Origin: Nostoc sp. CHAB 5844
Lineage (GTDB): Bacteria; Cyanobacteriota; Cyanobacteriia; Cyanobacteriales; Nostocaceae
Reading direction: 5' to 3'
NCBI RefSeq assembly: GCF_020829595.1
Contig: NZ_JAIVFW010000044.1
Location: 1-61,674, forward strand
DNA length: 61,674 nt
Shown here one piece after another: positions 47,013 to 55,159 of the stretch. Position 1 is the first letter of the stretch. Each line of letters begins with the position of its first letter. The notes below the pieces were generated by a model, which made no database searches, was not told the origin of the DNA, and worked only from the letters and a program-made list of their open reading frames with translations. Both the position numbers and the translations under genes were made by a program.

Positions 47013-47108
47013 CAGTGCGTTGCGGTGAGCAGTCCGTTGGGCGGCTTTGCCGACAGTCACGCAACTGCGAACCCGAAGGGAGGTTCCAAGAGTTGTAGCA
47101 ACTGGCGT
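47013..47108. mobile_element. 96-bp GC-rich element with GAGC target duplication
   Basis: The insert lies in a repeat whose uninterrupted copy is at 56575-56640. GAGC flanks it on both sides (47009-47012 and 47109-47112), while the empty site has it once (56603-56606). The left end is CAGTGCGTTGC, the right end GTAGCAACTGGCGT, roughly inverted (CCAGT..ACTGG). It contains GGGCGGCTTTGCCGACAGTC and has no coding capacity. Confidence 0.75.
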
Positions 47109-47253
47109 GAGCAGAGGGGAGGGGTTTTTGGGTTCTCTGCATAGATTCGGGAATTATAACTAATTACCCGGACATGATATCACCTGTCATACCAATTTAA
47201 TGTGAAGTTGCACATATCTTGATCCCCCTAAATTCCCCTTAAAAAGGGCTACG

Positions 47254-47409
47254 GTGTACACACAAGTCTAGAAATCCTACCTGAAACTTGGTTTCATCGC
47301 CCTAGCTATAAAATTATGGGAATAAATCGAGCTTCAAGTCGCCCAAAATTTGGGTATTTATGAAGAACCAAAAAGTTGAAACCCTTGCTGCCTATACTTG
47401 TGTGTACAC
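47254..47409. mobile_element. 156-bp MITE with GTGTACACACAAGT ends
   Basis: The 14-bp perfect inverted repeats GTGTACACACAAGT (47254-47267) and ACTTGTGTGTACAC (47396-47409) enclose 128 bases without a gene. The element interrupts another repeat (CCCCTTAAAAAGGG). Confidence 0.7.
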
Positions 47410-47452
47410 GGTAGTCTAAACAAAACCGCCTACCTCCTGCCTTCTGCCTCCT

Positions 47453-48274
47453 TTATCGTAATTGAAAACCAAGATTATTTAAGGCTTCACGCAAGCGATC
47501 GCGTCCTCTTAATGAGTCTACCGTAGCAATTCGCTCAGATGAATGTTGTGACCAATCGCTAGCAATATTCATCTGTTGTTCAGTATAGAACTGTTTAATG
47601 ATGTCGTTGTAATGGGCGATCGCTTCATCTTGTTCTGCTAATTTATAAGTTTCTCGATGCAATATCGCTGACTGCGGTAAACGCGGTTTAATTGCCGCAT
47701 TTACTTCGGGATTTGGATAACCCACACACAACCCAAACACAGCATATACCGAGGAAGGTAAGTTGAGGATAGCTGCTACTTCTTCTGGGCGGTTACGAAT
47801 GCCACCGATGTATACTGTTCCCAACCCTAAAGATTCAGCTGCGATCGTGGCATTTTGTGCTGCTAAGGTAGCATCAACGGTTGCCATGACGAACATTTCT
47901 AAATATTCTAGAGCTTCATGGGCGATGCCGCGACTATCAGCAACGTAACTCAGACGCGCTAAATCTGCTAACCAAACTAGAAACAACGGTGCTTGGCGGA
48001 TGTGTGCTTGATTTCCTGCCAGTTTTGATAGTGCTTCTTTACGCAAGGGATCTTCGACTGCTACTACACTCCAAGTTTGCAGATTTGAAGAGGTAGATGC
48101 AGACTGCGCCGCTGTCACGAGTATTTCCAGCGTTCCTGATGGTAGAGGATCGCTGAGATAAGCACGAATTGAGCGGTGAGAAAGTAATGTTGTGAGTGAT
48201 TCATTCCAATCAATTTGAGAATTAAACGGAATTTCACCGTAGCGCGATCGTAATAGTTCTGTAGGATTGCTCAT
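47453..48274 (-). CDS. Nitroreductase family NADPH-dependent oxidoreductase (NfsA-like)
   Basis: A 273-residue FMN enzyme. HRSIRAYLSDPLPSGTLEIL, AAQSASTSSNLQTWSVVAV (FMN contacts), VDATLAAQNATIAAESLGLG, TVYIGGIRNRPEEVAAIL and FGLCVGYPNPE are the NfsA/flavin reductase P blocks. It reduces nitroaromatics, quinones or flavins with NADPH. It starts the organosulfur/redox group and lies on the same strand as the SsuA-like gene, 85 bases downstream of it. A flavin supply role for sulfonate monooxygenase is inference. Confidence 0.9.
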   Translation of the reverse strand: MSNPTELLRSRYGEIPFNSQIDWNESLTTLLSHRSIRAYLSDPLPSGTLEILVTAAQSASTSSNLQTWSVVAVEDPLRKEALSKLAGNQAHIRQAPLFLVWLADLARLSYVADSRGIAHEALEYLEMFVMATVDATLAAQNATIAAESLGLGTVYIGGIRNRPEEVAAILNLPSSVYAVFGLCVGYPNPEVNAAIKPRLPQSAILHRETYKLAEQDEAIAHYNDIIKQFYTEQQMNIASDWSQHSSERIATVDSLRGRDRLREALNNLGFQLR

Positions 48275-48359
48275 AGGTAATGATAGAGTATTAAGTCAAC
48301 CTAATAGTAGGACAGAATTCCATTCTGAATTCTGACTTCTGACCTCTGCATTCTTTGCA

Positions 48360-49481
48360 TTAAATCTTTGGTGAAAATGCAGCGTATTGTTCTTTTGTCA
48401 ATACGGCATCTCTGACATTAACCTGTTTAGGAATTAATTTCAATTGATAATAAGTATCGGCAACTTGTTGTTGTAAATTTATCAGATTATCATCAATTGG
48501 CACAACTCCAAAACTGCGTCTACTAGTTGCTTTTTGCATTGTTTCTAAATCAATGCCCAGCACAGGAGCAAGAGTTTGTGCTACTTCTTCTCGATGCTGT
48601 TGTGACCATTCTTCCAGTTTTTGAATTTCTTCAAGTATCGCTTTCACAGTTTTGGGATTTTCCGTGACAAATTTGCGAGTTCCTAAATAATATCCCCCTT
48701 GTTTATTAATGCCTGTGCCATCAACGAGAACACGAGCGTTAGTTGCTTTTTGTGCTGCTGCATAAAATGGATCCCAAATTACCCAAGCGTCTATACTACC
48801 TTTAACAAATGCCGCTCGTGCATCAGCTGGTGGTAAATATTTAGGTTCAATCTCACTATATTGCACTCCTCCTTTTTGCAGAGCTTGCACTAATAATAAA
48901 TGAGCGCTGGAACCTTTTTGAAAGGCAATTTTTTTACCTTTAAGGTCACTCAATTGTTTAATTGGAGAATTTTCAGGTACAAGAATTGCTGAACCCGCCG
49001 GACTAGAAGCAATACCAGCAACGTAAGTTAATGCTGCACCTGCTGCTTGAGCAAATATTGGTGGTGATTCTCCGACATGACCAAAATCAATACTTCCTAC
49101 ATTCATCGCTTCTAGTAGTTGTGGCCCTGCGGGAAATTCAATCCATTCAACAGATTTTCCTTCTGGTGCTAAACGTTTTTCTAAAACACCTTTAGTCTTC
49201 AGTAAAATCAGTGATTTTTGATAACCAAATCTGACAACCTTCGCTTCTTGAGGCGCAGAATCGCTAACTGGACTGGCGTTACTATTAGCAGAGTTAACAT
49301 TAGACGGTGATGAGCAAGCCGCAAACAATAAGCTCAAACAAAGACCTGTAATAAAAGCTCCTGCTATGGGTAAAGGTACAGCATAAAAGCGGAACTTAGC
49401 TGATTTTGGCAATGACAGATTGATCAATTTAATCAGCGATCGCCACTTCGCAATTAAGTGGCGAGATATCAACTTAGTCAT
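48360..49481 (-). CDS. Aliphatic sulfonate ABC transporter binding protein (SsuA-like)
   Basis: A 373-residue periplasmic lipoprotein. The signal GAFITGLCLSLLFAACSS has a lipobox (LFAAC); the longer start at 49481 adds a basic stretch and later starts are possible. KVVRFGYQKSLILLKTKGVL, VEWIEFPAGPQLLEAMNVGS, DFGHVGESPPIFAQAAG, LKGKKIAFQKGSSAHLLLVQ and DARAAFVKGSIDAWVIWDPF are SsuA/NMT1-type features. It probably captures alkyl- or aryl-sulfonates or taurine. The matching permease and ATPase genes are not adjacent, which is odd for this family. Confidence 0.87.
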   Translation of the reverse strand: MTKLISRHLIAKWRSLIKLINLSLPKSAKFRFYAVPLPIAGAFITGLCLSLLFAACSSPSNVNSANSNASPVSDSAPQEAKVVRFGYQKSLILLKTKGVLEKRLAPEGKSVEWIEFPAGPQLLEAMNVGSIDFGHVGESPPIFAQAAGAALTYVAGIASSPAGSAILVPENSPIKQLSDLKGKKIAFQKGSSAHLLLVQALQKGGVQYSEIEPKYLPPADARAAFVKGSIDAWVIWDPFYAAAQKATNARVLVDGTGINKQGGYYLGTRKFVTENPKTVKAILEEIQKLEEWSQQHREEVAQTLAPVLGIDLETMQKATSRRSFGVVPIDDNLINLQQQVADTYYQLKLIPKQVNVRDAVLTKEQYAAFSPKI

Positions 49482-49549
49482 CAGACTGTTTCTCCGAATT
49501 TTATTAAATACTATAAACCTATAGACTTACAGTTGTATACTATTAATTT

Positions 49550-49597
49550 AGGGGAAGTTGGCAAAAAATCAGGAGTGATAACTTTCAAACTTCCCCT
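49550..49597. repeat. AGGGGAAGTT..AACTTCCCCT hairpin at one side of the IscB-like element
   Basis: A 10-bp perfect stem with a 28-base loop, lying just after the short IscB-like frame. It could be the subterminal hairpin of an IS200/IS605-like right end, or a terminator of that frame. A direct repeat GTTATCAC occurs twice nearby on the minus strand. Confidence 0.5.
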
Positions 49598-49627
49598 ATT
49601 TTTACCTGATGAAAATAGGGTGATAAC

Positions 49628-49861
49628 TTAGTTAGAGCGGGCTGGCGATCGCTTGTTGTGTTTAGCAGCAACAGCACTAAGCTGAAGTTTAAAGCCAAGC
49701 TGTTCTGGCTTGATTTGCGAAAAAGACTCTTTCAAAATAATCGTGAAGGGATATCGTTGGAAAACAGCCGCTTTACCTTGAGATAACAATGTTCTGGCAT
49801 GGCTGATACGTACCGGAGATAGCGGTTGTTGATCGGCATCGAGAATTAAAACTTTAGTCAT
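49628..49861 (-). pseudogene. Truncated IscB: N-terminal PLMP/RRXRR-like domain only
   Basis: A 77-residue frame opening TKVLILDADQQPLSPVRISH, then ARTLLSQGKAAVFQRYPFTI ILKES. This matches the first domain of IscB/RRXRR HNH proteins, whose PLMP motif is PLSP here. Full IscB has about 400-500 residues with RuvC and HNH parts; here the frame runs from SQIKPEQLGFKLQLS straight into AVAAKHNKRSPARSN and stops. No RuvC DPGSKTTG or HNH appears in the remaining 140 bases before the SsuA gene. Upstream lies an omegaRNA-like structure, so this is a remnant or a miniature derivative of an IscB element. Confidence 0.7.
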
Positions 49862-50206
49862 GAGTCAAAAAAAGTGTCAGTTTAAGTTATTAAGCGATCG
49901 CACTTGCTTGTTTTGTCTGCTCTTACTAACGAAATTGCGATCAAATCTTCTCAGGAGTTGCATTTCTCAATTGATAGCTTAGTTACTCCAGCCTCGGAGT
50001 CATCATGTGTGATGTAGCATCTTACTGTTTTTGATAAGAAAGATGAGAGCCTAGAGGTGAACTCCAGCACTCTCTTAATTACCGCCCATTTAGCTGTGAT
50101 ATCTTGTACTCTAAACAACGGTTTATCGAGCGACTTACCGTTGTTTAGAGTACATGCAAAACATATCACAAACAACTCAAAATAGCAAGCTAATTGACAG
50201 AGTTCT
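49862..50206 (-). ncRNA. OmegaRNA/HEARO-like structured RNA upstream of the IscB fragment
   Basis: Read on the minus strand, a 17-bp perfect hairpin GTACTCTAAACAACGGT..ACCGTTGTTTAGAGTAC (50106-50153) is followed by a GAGAG..CTCTC stem with GCTGGAGTTCACCTCTAGGC (50045-50074), then ACTCCGAGGCTGGAGT (49985-50000), and the IscB ATG comes at 49861. This order, and words such as CTGGAGTTCACCTC and CTCCGAGG, fit the HEARO/omegaRNA scaffold that precedes iscB genes. In such systems the guide is taken from the 5' end, here toward 50206. An open frame over it (49951-50259) is disregarded. Confidence 0.65.
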
Positions 50207-50279
50207 CTAATCAGGATATTGAGTCGCAATCTCTGCAATAACGGAAACAGAAGCGGCAAAGCCTGGCAATTCTAAGGTT

Positions 50280-50633
50280 TCAAAGATTTTGGTAAGAAGA
50301 GCAATTGCATAAATGGACTTCTGCTTGCAAATCCAAAGGTAAGCGTCGGGGTTGCTGAGACTCGACAATGGCAATATCTTGACTGGCAACTTGATTTTGA
50401 ATATCTAGATAAACTTTTACTGGAACTTCACGGGTGCTGTTTACCATTAACCAATATTGCGCCACGCACTCATCTTCATCAATTGGCGTAATTGTATAGA
50501 AGACTTTGTCGCCATTATGCCAGAGGACTAGATCTAAGCCTAATAAGCGCTTGTGCAGGACTGTTCCAGGTTGTATGTCTTGCGAGCGCGCTATTACATG
50601 CCAATCATTCAGCAAAATCTGGTCTTGCACCAT
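50280..50633 (-). pseudogene. Internally deleted Rieske-type oxygenase remnant
   Basis: A 117-residue frame. The start LLNDWHVIARSQDIQPGTVL, then HKRLLGLDLVLWHNGDKVF, is the N-terminus of Rieske non-heme iron oxygenases, but the next part (CPHRGA and the CxxH cluster motif, then the iron-site His/His/Asp) is missing. The sequence jumps to TPIDEDECVAQYWLMVNSTR and DIAIVESQQPRRLPLDLQAE, the family's C-terminus. It therefore keeps both ends with an internal in-frame loss of roughly two-thirds of the protein, and should have no activity. It ends near the 5' end of the RNA at 50206. Confidence 0.75.
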
Positions 50634-50873
50634 GAGTATCGACAGCCATCAGGTCAAATACTTATATCTTAATCATCCTGTGGAAAAGTCATCAAAGCAC
50701 TGATTATATAAATTTTTGTAACTGAAAAATATCTTTAACTTTCTGATACAATCTACGGTAACTCGATTGATTTATAGTATTTTATTAAATAAGCCGTAAC
50801 AAATAATCTGAGAAAAGCCATCACTTTGAGTACAAAAAAGTAAACTTTAGATGTTAGAACACAACACAAAAAT

Positions 50874-51911
50874 ATGCGCTACAACCAATTAGGTGAAAGT
50901 GACCTGAAAGTTTCGGAAATTTGCCTTGGTACTATGACTTATGGGCGGCAAAATAATATTGAAGAAGCCCATCAACAGCTAGACTATGCTATTGCTAATG
51001 GAGTTAATTTCATTGATGCTGCGGAAATGTATCCAGTGCCGCCTAGAGAAGAAACTTACGGCTTAACAGAAACATACATTGGCGAATGGTTAAAACATCA
51101 GCAGCGAGATAAAGTTATCGTAGCCACTAAAATTGCTGGCCCTGGTAGAGGCTTTAAATGGTTACGCGGCGGAGCCGACGCAATTGAGCGCGATAATATT
51201 AAACAAGCTGTCGATGATAGTTTGAAAAGATTGCAAACAGACTATATTGACCTTTACCAAATTCACTGGCCAGACCGCTATGTACCACGTTTTGGTCAGA
51301 CAATTTTTGACCCTACCCAAGTAAAACCATCAGTTCCGATAGTAGAACAACTAGAAGCCTTTGCTGACATCATTCAATCAGGCAAAATTCGTTATCTTGG
51401 TTTAAGTAATGAAACCCCTTGGGGAGTCACCCAATTTAGTAATGCTGCCAAACAATTAGGATTACCAAAAGTTATCTCTATTCAAAATGCTTACAACTTA
51501 CTCAATCGAGTATTTGATGGCGCTTTAGCTGAAGCAGTTTATTACGAAAACATTGGTTTATTAGCTTACAGTCCCTTAGCTTTTGGCTTTTTAACTGGTA
51601 AATATCTCAACGGCAAACCAGAAAATACCAGAATTACATTATTTGAAAACTTTGGTCAACGCTACCTAAAACCAAAAGTCACCGAAGCAGTAGCAGCTTA
51701 TGTAGAACTAGCCAAACGCCATCAACTTAGTCCAGCACAACTAGCTTTAGCATTCGTGCGGAGTCGTTGGTTTGTGACTAGCACAATTATTGGTGCAACC
51801 ACCCTAGAACAACTCCAAGAAAATCTAGAAAGTGTGAATTTAGTTCTCAGCAAAGAAATTTTGGCAGAGTTGGATGCAACTAACACTCAACATCCCAACC
51901 CAGCACCTTAA
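50874..51911 (+). CDS. Aldo/keto reductase (Tas-like)
   Basis: A 345-residue TIM-barrel NADPH oxidoreductase. MRYNQLGESDLKVSEICLGT, FIDAAEMYPVPPREETYG (Asp and Tyr), KVIVATKIAGPGRGFKWLRG (Lys), YIDLYQIHWPDRYVP (His) and IRYLGLSNETPWGVTQF show the family and its catalytic Asp-Tyr-Lys-His. It is closest to the Tas subgroup. It starts the plus-strand half of the organosulfur/redox region, diverging from the Rieske remnant. Confidence 0.92.
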   Translation: MRYNQLGESDLKVSEICLGTMTYGRQNNIEEAHQQLDYAIANGVNFIDAAEMYPVPPREETYGLTETYIGEWLKHQQRDKVIVATKIAGPGRGFKWLRGGADAIERDNIKQAVDDSLKRLQTDYIDLYQIHWPDRYVPRFGQTIFDPTQVKPSVPIVEQLEAFADIIQSGKIRYLGLSNETPWGVTQFSNAAKQLGLPKVISIQNAYNLLNRVFDGALAEAVYYENIGLLAYSPLAFGFLTGKYLNGKPENTRITLFENFGQRYLKPKVTEAVAAYVELAKRHQLSPAQLALAFVRSRWFVTSTIIGATTLEQLQENLESVNLVLSKEILAELDATNTQHPNPAP

Positions 51912-51965
51912 AAGTTTTGAATTCTGCTATTTGAACTCAAAAATTAGAGATTTCGTAGGTAGAAT

Positions 51966-53090
51966 ATGACGATCGCCACAACATTTGTTGAACAAAATAC
52001 TATCCGTCGTCGGGGTACTGGCTTAAAGGCTTACAATCCTGAGAAAGCTTACAAAGGATATACACTCTTTACACCGCTTACAGGTGATGGAGAAGTATAT
52101 CTTTTGAACTTGCAAGGAGAAGTAGTACATCAATGGCATCTGCCTTATCCGCCAGGGTTATATGGTTATCTTTTACCCAATGGCAATCTGTTCTATAACG
52201 GTAAGACCCCAGAAATTCCGCCGCGCTTCCCGCTTTGGTCGGCGTTTAAAGGCGGCGTTGTCTTAGAAGTAGATCCCAAAGGAAATATTATTTGGGAGTA
52301 TCAGCATCCAGATCATCATCACGATGGGCGCAAACTCCGCAATGGGAATGTGATTCTACTAGCCATTGAAAAGATTCCTCAGTCTCTAGTTCCTCGCATC
52401 AAAGGCGGTGTAGCGGGAACAGAAGCAGATGGTGATATTTACGCTGATGTACTTTACGAAGTGACTCCCGCAGCTGAGATTGTCTGGACTTGGCACGCCT
52501 ACGAACACCTCGATCCAGAAAAATTTGTCATTACTCCCCAAGATCAACGCCATGAATGGACTCACGGTAACACTGTCGGCGAACTCGCTGACGGTAATAT
52601 CATAGTGAGCTTCCGTAATATCTCCACAGTCGCTATTATCGATCGCCAAACCGGAAACATCATCTGGACACTAGGGGATGACGTATTAGCACAGCAACAT
52701 TTTCCTAACGAATTACCTAACGGCAACATCTTGATTTTTGATAACGGCGCACATCGTCGTCACACAGCGTTGAATTTCTCGCGTGTGATTGAAGTGAACC
52801 GTCAAACTCAAGAAATCGTTTGGGAGTATACCGATAGTCCTCCTCACAACTTCTTCAGTTCATACATATCAGGAGCGCAACGCCTTCCTAATGGCAATAC
52901 TTTGATTACCGAAGGCGCTTACGGCCGCATATTTGAGGTGACTGGAGAAGGGGAAATAGTTTGGGAGTATGTTAACCCTCATTTTGCTCTTCGCAACGTC
53001 CCTGGTGAGAAGTCGTTGGTAGCTCGTGGGGAGCAGAATTCCGTCTTTCGCGCCTTCCGTTACGCACCAGAAGAAGTGCCTTGGCTATAG
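51966..53090 (+). CDS. Arylsulfotransferase-like (ASST) beta-propeller protein
   Basis: A 374-residue protein without a signal peptide. Recurrent propeller blades are seen: GEVYLLNLQGEVVHQWHLPY, GGVVLEVDPKGNIIWEYQHP, DRQTGNIIWTLGDDVL and RQTQEIVWEYTDSPPHNFFS, with HHHDGRKLRNGNVILLAIEK and EWTHGNTVGELADGN. These are the marks of the bacterial arylsulfotransferase/ASST family, which moves sulfuryl groups between phenols in other bacteria. Active-site His candidates are in HHHD and HEWTHG. Cytosolic location is unusual for ASST, so activity is uncertain. It lies 54 bases after the aldo/keto reductase. Confidence 0.75.
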   Translation: MTIATTFVEQNTIRRRGTGLKAYNPEKAYKGYTLFTPLTGDGEVYLLNLQGEVVHQWHLPYPPGLYGYLLPNGNLFYNGKTPEIPPRFPLWSAFKGGVVLEVDPKGNIIWEYQHPDHHHDGRKLRNGNVILLAIEKIPQSLVPRIKGGVAGTEADGDIYADVLYEVTPAAEIVWTWHAYEHLDPEKFVITPQDQRHEWTHGNTVGELADGNIIVSFRNISTVAIIDRQTGNIIWTLGDDVLAQQHFPNELPNGNILIFDNGAHRRHTALNFSRVIEVNRQTQEIVWEYTDSPPHNFFSSYISGAQRLPNGNTLITEGAYGRIFEVTGEGEIVWEYVNPHFALRNVPGEKSLVARGEQNSVFRAFRYAPEEVPWL

Positions 53091-53158
53091 AAATTTTAGA
53101 TTTTAGATTTTGGATTGAATAATCGAAAACTTAGAATTACAAATCCAAAATTGAACTG

Positions 53159-53344
53159 ATACCAATTTCCGAAAATAATGATACAGATGCGTAGGTTGGG
53201 TTGAACGCAGTGAAACCCAACATTTACAAGACTTGAGGTGTTGGGTTTCGTCCCTCAAACGCCACTTGCGTGACTGTCGGCAGAGCCGCCCAACGCAGTG
53301 GCTCCCCAACCTACATCTGCATCACATTTTTAGTGAAATGGTAT
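53159..53344. mobile_element. ATACCAATT-ended composite with split GTAGGTTGGGTT element and GC-rich insert
   Basis: The ends are ATACCAATTTC (53159) and GAAATGGTAT (53344). Inside, GTAGGTTGGGTTGAACGCAG starts a copy of the repeat of 28329, but after TCCCTCAA the expected CCCAACCTAC is split off by ACGCCACTTGCGTGACTGTC, GGCAGAGCCGCCCAACGCAG, TGGCTCC (about 53259-53305), a member of the GC-rich family. So three repeat families are nested in 186 bp. Confidence 0.75.
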
Positions 53345-53454
53345 GACGAGAGGCAGGAGGTAAGAAAGTTTTTCTGTCTCTGTCCAACTAACAGATTTGG
53401 GATGAAACCATTCCAAAGTCGGCTAAAAATTCCTATCAACAAAGGAACGTCAAC

Positions 53455-54120
53455 ATGGCTGAAGTCAAAATATATAGTGCAGTCGTTTGTCCTTTTGCTC
53501 ACCGTTCTCGTCTGGTATTGCAAGAAAAAGGCATCGACTTTGAGTTGATTGAAATTGACTTGCAGAATAAACCTGCGGGATTTACAGATATTTCTCCTTA
53601 TGGAAAAGTACCAGCACTTGTGCATAGCGATCGCCGCGTTTGGGAATCTGCTGTCATTAATGAGTATCTTGATGAAGTATTTCCCAACCCACCACTTTTA
53701 CCCAACAATTCCATAGGTAAAGCCCAGGCTCGCATCTGGATTGATTTTGCTAACACTAGATTTGTGCCAGCTTTTTCAAATCTCTTACGGAGTCCAGATA
53801 TCGAAAAACAAGAAGAAGCCAAAAAAGAACTTTACAAACATCTAGAATTCATCGAAAATGAAGCTTTCGGGAAGTTATCTAAAGACGGCCCCTATTGGTT
53901 TGGTGAATCTATAAGTTTGGTAGACTTTACTTTTTTCCCTTGGTTTGAGCGCTGGGCTGCACTGAAGAAATATCGTGACTTTCCGCTACCAGCCGAGTTC
54001 GCCCGTCTGAAACAGTGGAAACACGCTCTCAAAGAACGGGAATCTGTAAAAGCGATCGCCAATCCCAAAGAATTTTACATAGAGCGTTATGCTAAATTCG
54101 CTACACCTGTTGCTGTCTAG
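53455..54120 (+). CDS. Glutathione S-transferase family protein
   Basis: A 221-residue protein with a thioredoxin-fold N-terminus, VKIYSAVVCPFAHRSRLVLQ, where the Cys of CPFAHR points to omega/lambda/DHAR-type activity. SPYGKVPALV and VWESAVINEYLDEVFP bind glutathione. The helical C-terminal domain has WFGESISLVDFTFFPWFERW. It probably reduces or conjugates glutathione-mixed disulfides or toxic electrophiles. It follows the arylsulfotransferase-like gene after the nested repeats. Confidence 0.92.
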   Translation: MAEVKIYSAVVCPFAHRSRLVLQEKGIDFELIEIDLQNKPAGFTDISPYGKVPALVHSDRRVWESAVINEYLDEVFPNPPLLPNNSIGKAQARIWIDFANTRFVPAFSNLLRSPDIEKQEEAKKELYKHLEFIENEAFGKLSKDGPYWFGESISLVDFTFFPWFERWAALKKYRDFPLPAEFARLKQWKHALKERESVKAIANPKEFYIERYAKFATPVAV

Positions 54121-54259
54121 CCATCTCCTGAACTAGAAATCATCAGATAACACTAACGCGGGGAAATTTAGAGTTTTCCCGCGTTTCTATATCTACGTCC
54201 TGTAACCTGTAACCTGCTATAAGTTATTGTGACATTGTGCTTGTGAAGACTTAATAGTT

Positions 54260-55159
54260 ATGCTAAAGCCGCGTTTTGTCCGTTTCTTTCGCCATCTAAA
54301 TTGGCGCACGCTCAAGAAAACCTTTGCTCGGACAATTGAACGACGACTATTAGGACTTGCTGCTGAGATTGCCTTCAATGCCATGTTATCTTTATTTCCG
54401 GCGATTCTGGCTATACTTACAGCCATCGGCTTGTTAGCAGAATCCTTACAAGATACTTTTAAACAGCTGGCAGTGTTATTAGGTCAAGTAGCACCGGAAG
54501 AAGCGATGATTTTGATTCGTGATTTTGCCAGCCGAGAAATTGCCAACTCTAAAAATAGTAGTTTATTTTCTCTGAGTTTTGCGATCGCTATTTGGACTGC
54601 TTCCGGCGCAGTAAGTACAGCAATGACTGCTTTTGATCAAATCCATCAAATTCCCCAACAGAATACCCGCCCCTTCTGGAAAGCTAAACTGATTTCCCTG
54701 GGATTAACAGTTGGTACTATTGTACTGTTGATGTTAGCTTCGTTCTTAGTATTTGTTAGTGACTTAGTATTGAAAATAGTAGTGTATGAGCATAGTTCTT
54801 TACTTTTCTTGCTGCACCTTTGGCAATTGTTACGCTGGCCTGTAAGTTTAGCTATTGTTGCCACCGCCTTTAGTTTTATTTATCGCTATGGGCCTAGTAT
54901 GTGGAATTCCGGCACACCCATCATGCCAGGAGCAACTTTAGCAGCGATTTTTTGGGCAATACTCTCAGCACTGTTTCGGCTGTATGTAGCAAATTTTGGT
55001 AACTATAACAAAGTTTATGGTGCAGTTGGGACTGTGATCGTTTTAATGCTGTGGCTGTGGATGAGTGCAGCTGTTCTACTGATAGGCGACCAATTAAACG
55101 TGATTGTTGGTGAAGATATGCGTTATCAGAAAATAGGCAGCAAGGCAGCAGAGGAGTAG
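54260..55159 (+). CDS. YihY/BrkB family membrane protein
   Basis: A 299-residue membrane protein with about six helices. LLGLAAEIAFNAMLSLFPAI, LAILTAIGLL, FALASREIANSKNSSLFSL-like stretch, WTASGAVSTAMTAFDQIHQI, FIYRYGPSMWNSGTPIMPGA and YNKVYGAVGTVIVLMLWLWM are the BrkB/YihY blocks. Once mis-named ribonuclease BN, the family is thought to be a membrane transporter or envelope factor of unknown substrate. No operon partner is apparent. Confidence 0.9.
   Translation: MLKPRFVRFFRHLNWRTLKKTFARTIERRLLGLAAEIAFNAMLSLFPAILAILTAIGLLAESLQDTFKQLAVLLGQVAPEEAMILIRDFASREIANSKNSSLFSLSFAIAIWTASGAVSTAMTAFDQIHQIPQQNTRPFWKAKLISLGLTVGTIVLLMLASFLVFVSDLVLKIVVYEHSSLLFLLHLWQLLRWPVSLAIVATAFSFIYRYGPSMWNSGTPIMPGATLAAIFWAILSALFRLYVANFGNYNKVYGAVGTVIVLMLWLWMSAAVLLIGDQLNVIVGEDMRYQKIGSKAAEE

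Larger units (their letters stand above)
46776..47452. other. 677-bp repeat graveyard
   Basis: There are no genes between the carotenoid oxygenase and the nitroreductase. The space holds an imperfect ATTCAGAA..ATTCTGAAT hairpin, the ATACCAATT element 46845-46945, the CCGGACATGATAT-ended repeat 46976-47180 with the 96-bp GC-rich insertion 47013-47108, and the GTGTACACACAAGT element 47254-47409. A frame at 46944-47144 is made only of repeats. Confidence 0.7.

Noticed and set aside
46944-47144. A 66-codon frame in the repeat region after the carotenoid oxygenase
   Set aside because: It is composed only of dispersed repeat DNA, including the 96-bp GC-rich insertion, and has no family-like residues.
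49951-50259. A 102-codon minus-strand frame
   Set aside because: It coincides with the hairpins of the proposed omegaRNA and has no recognised protein features.
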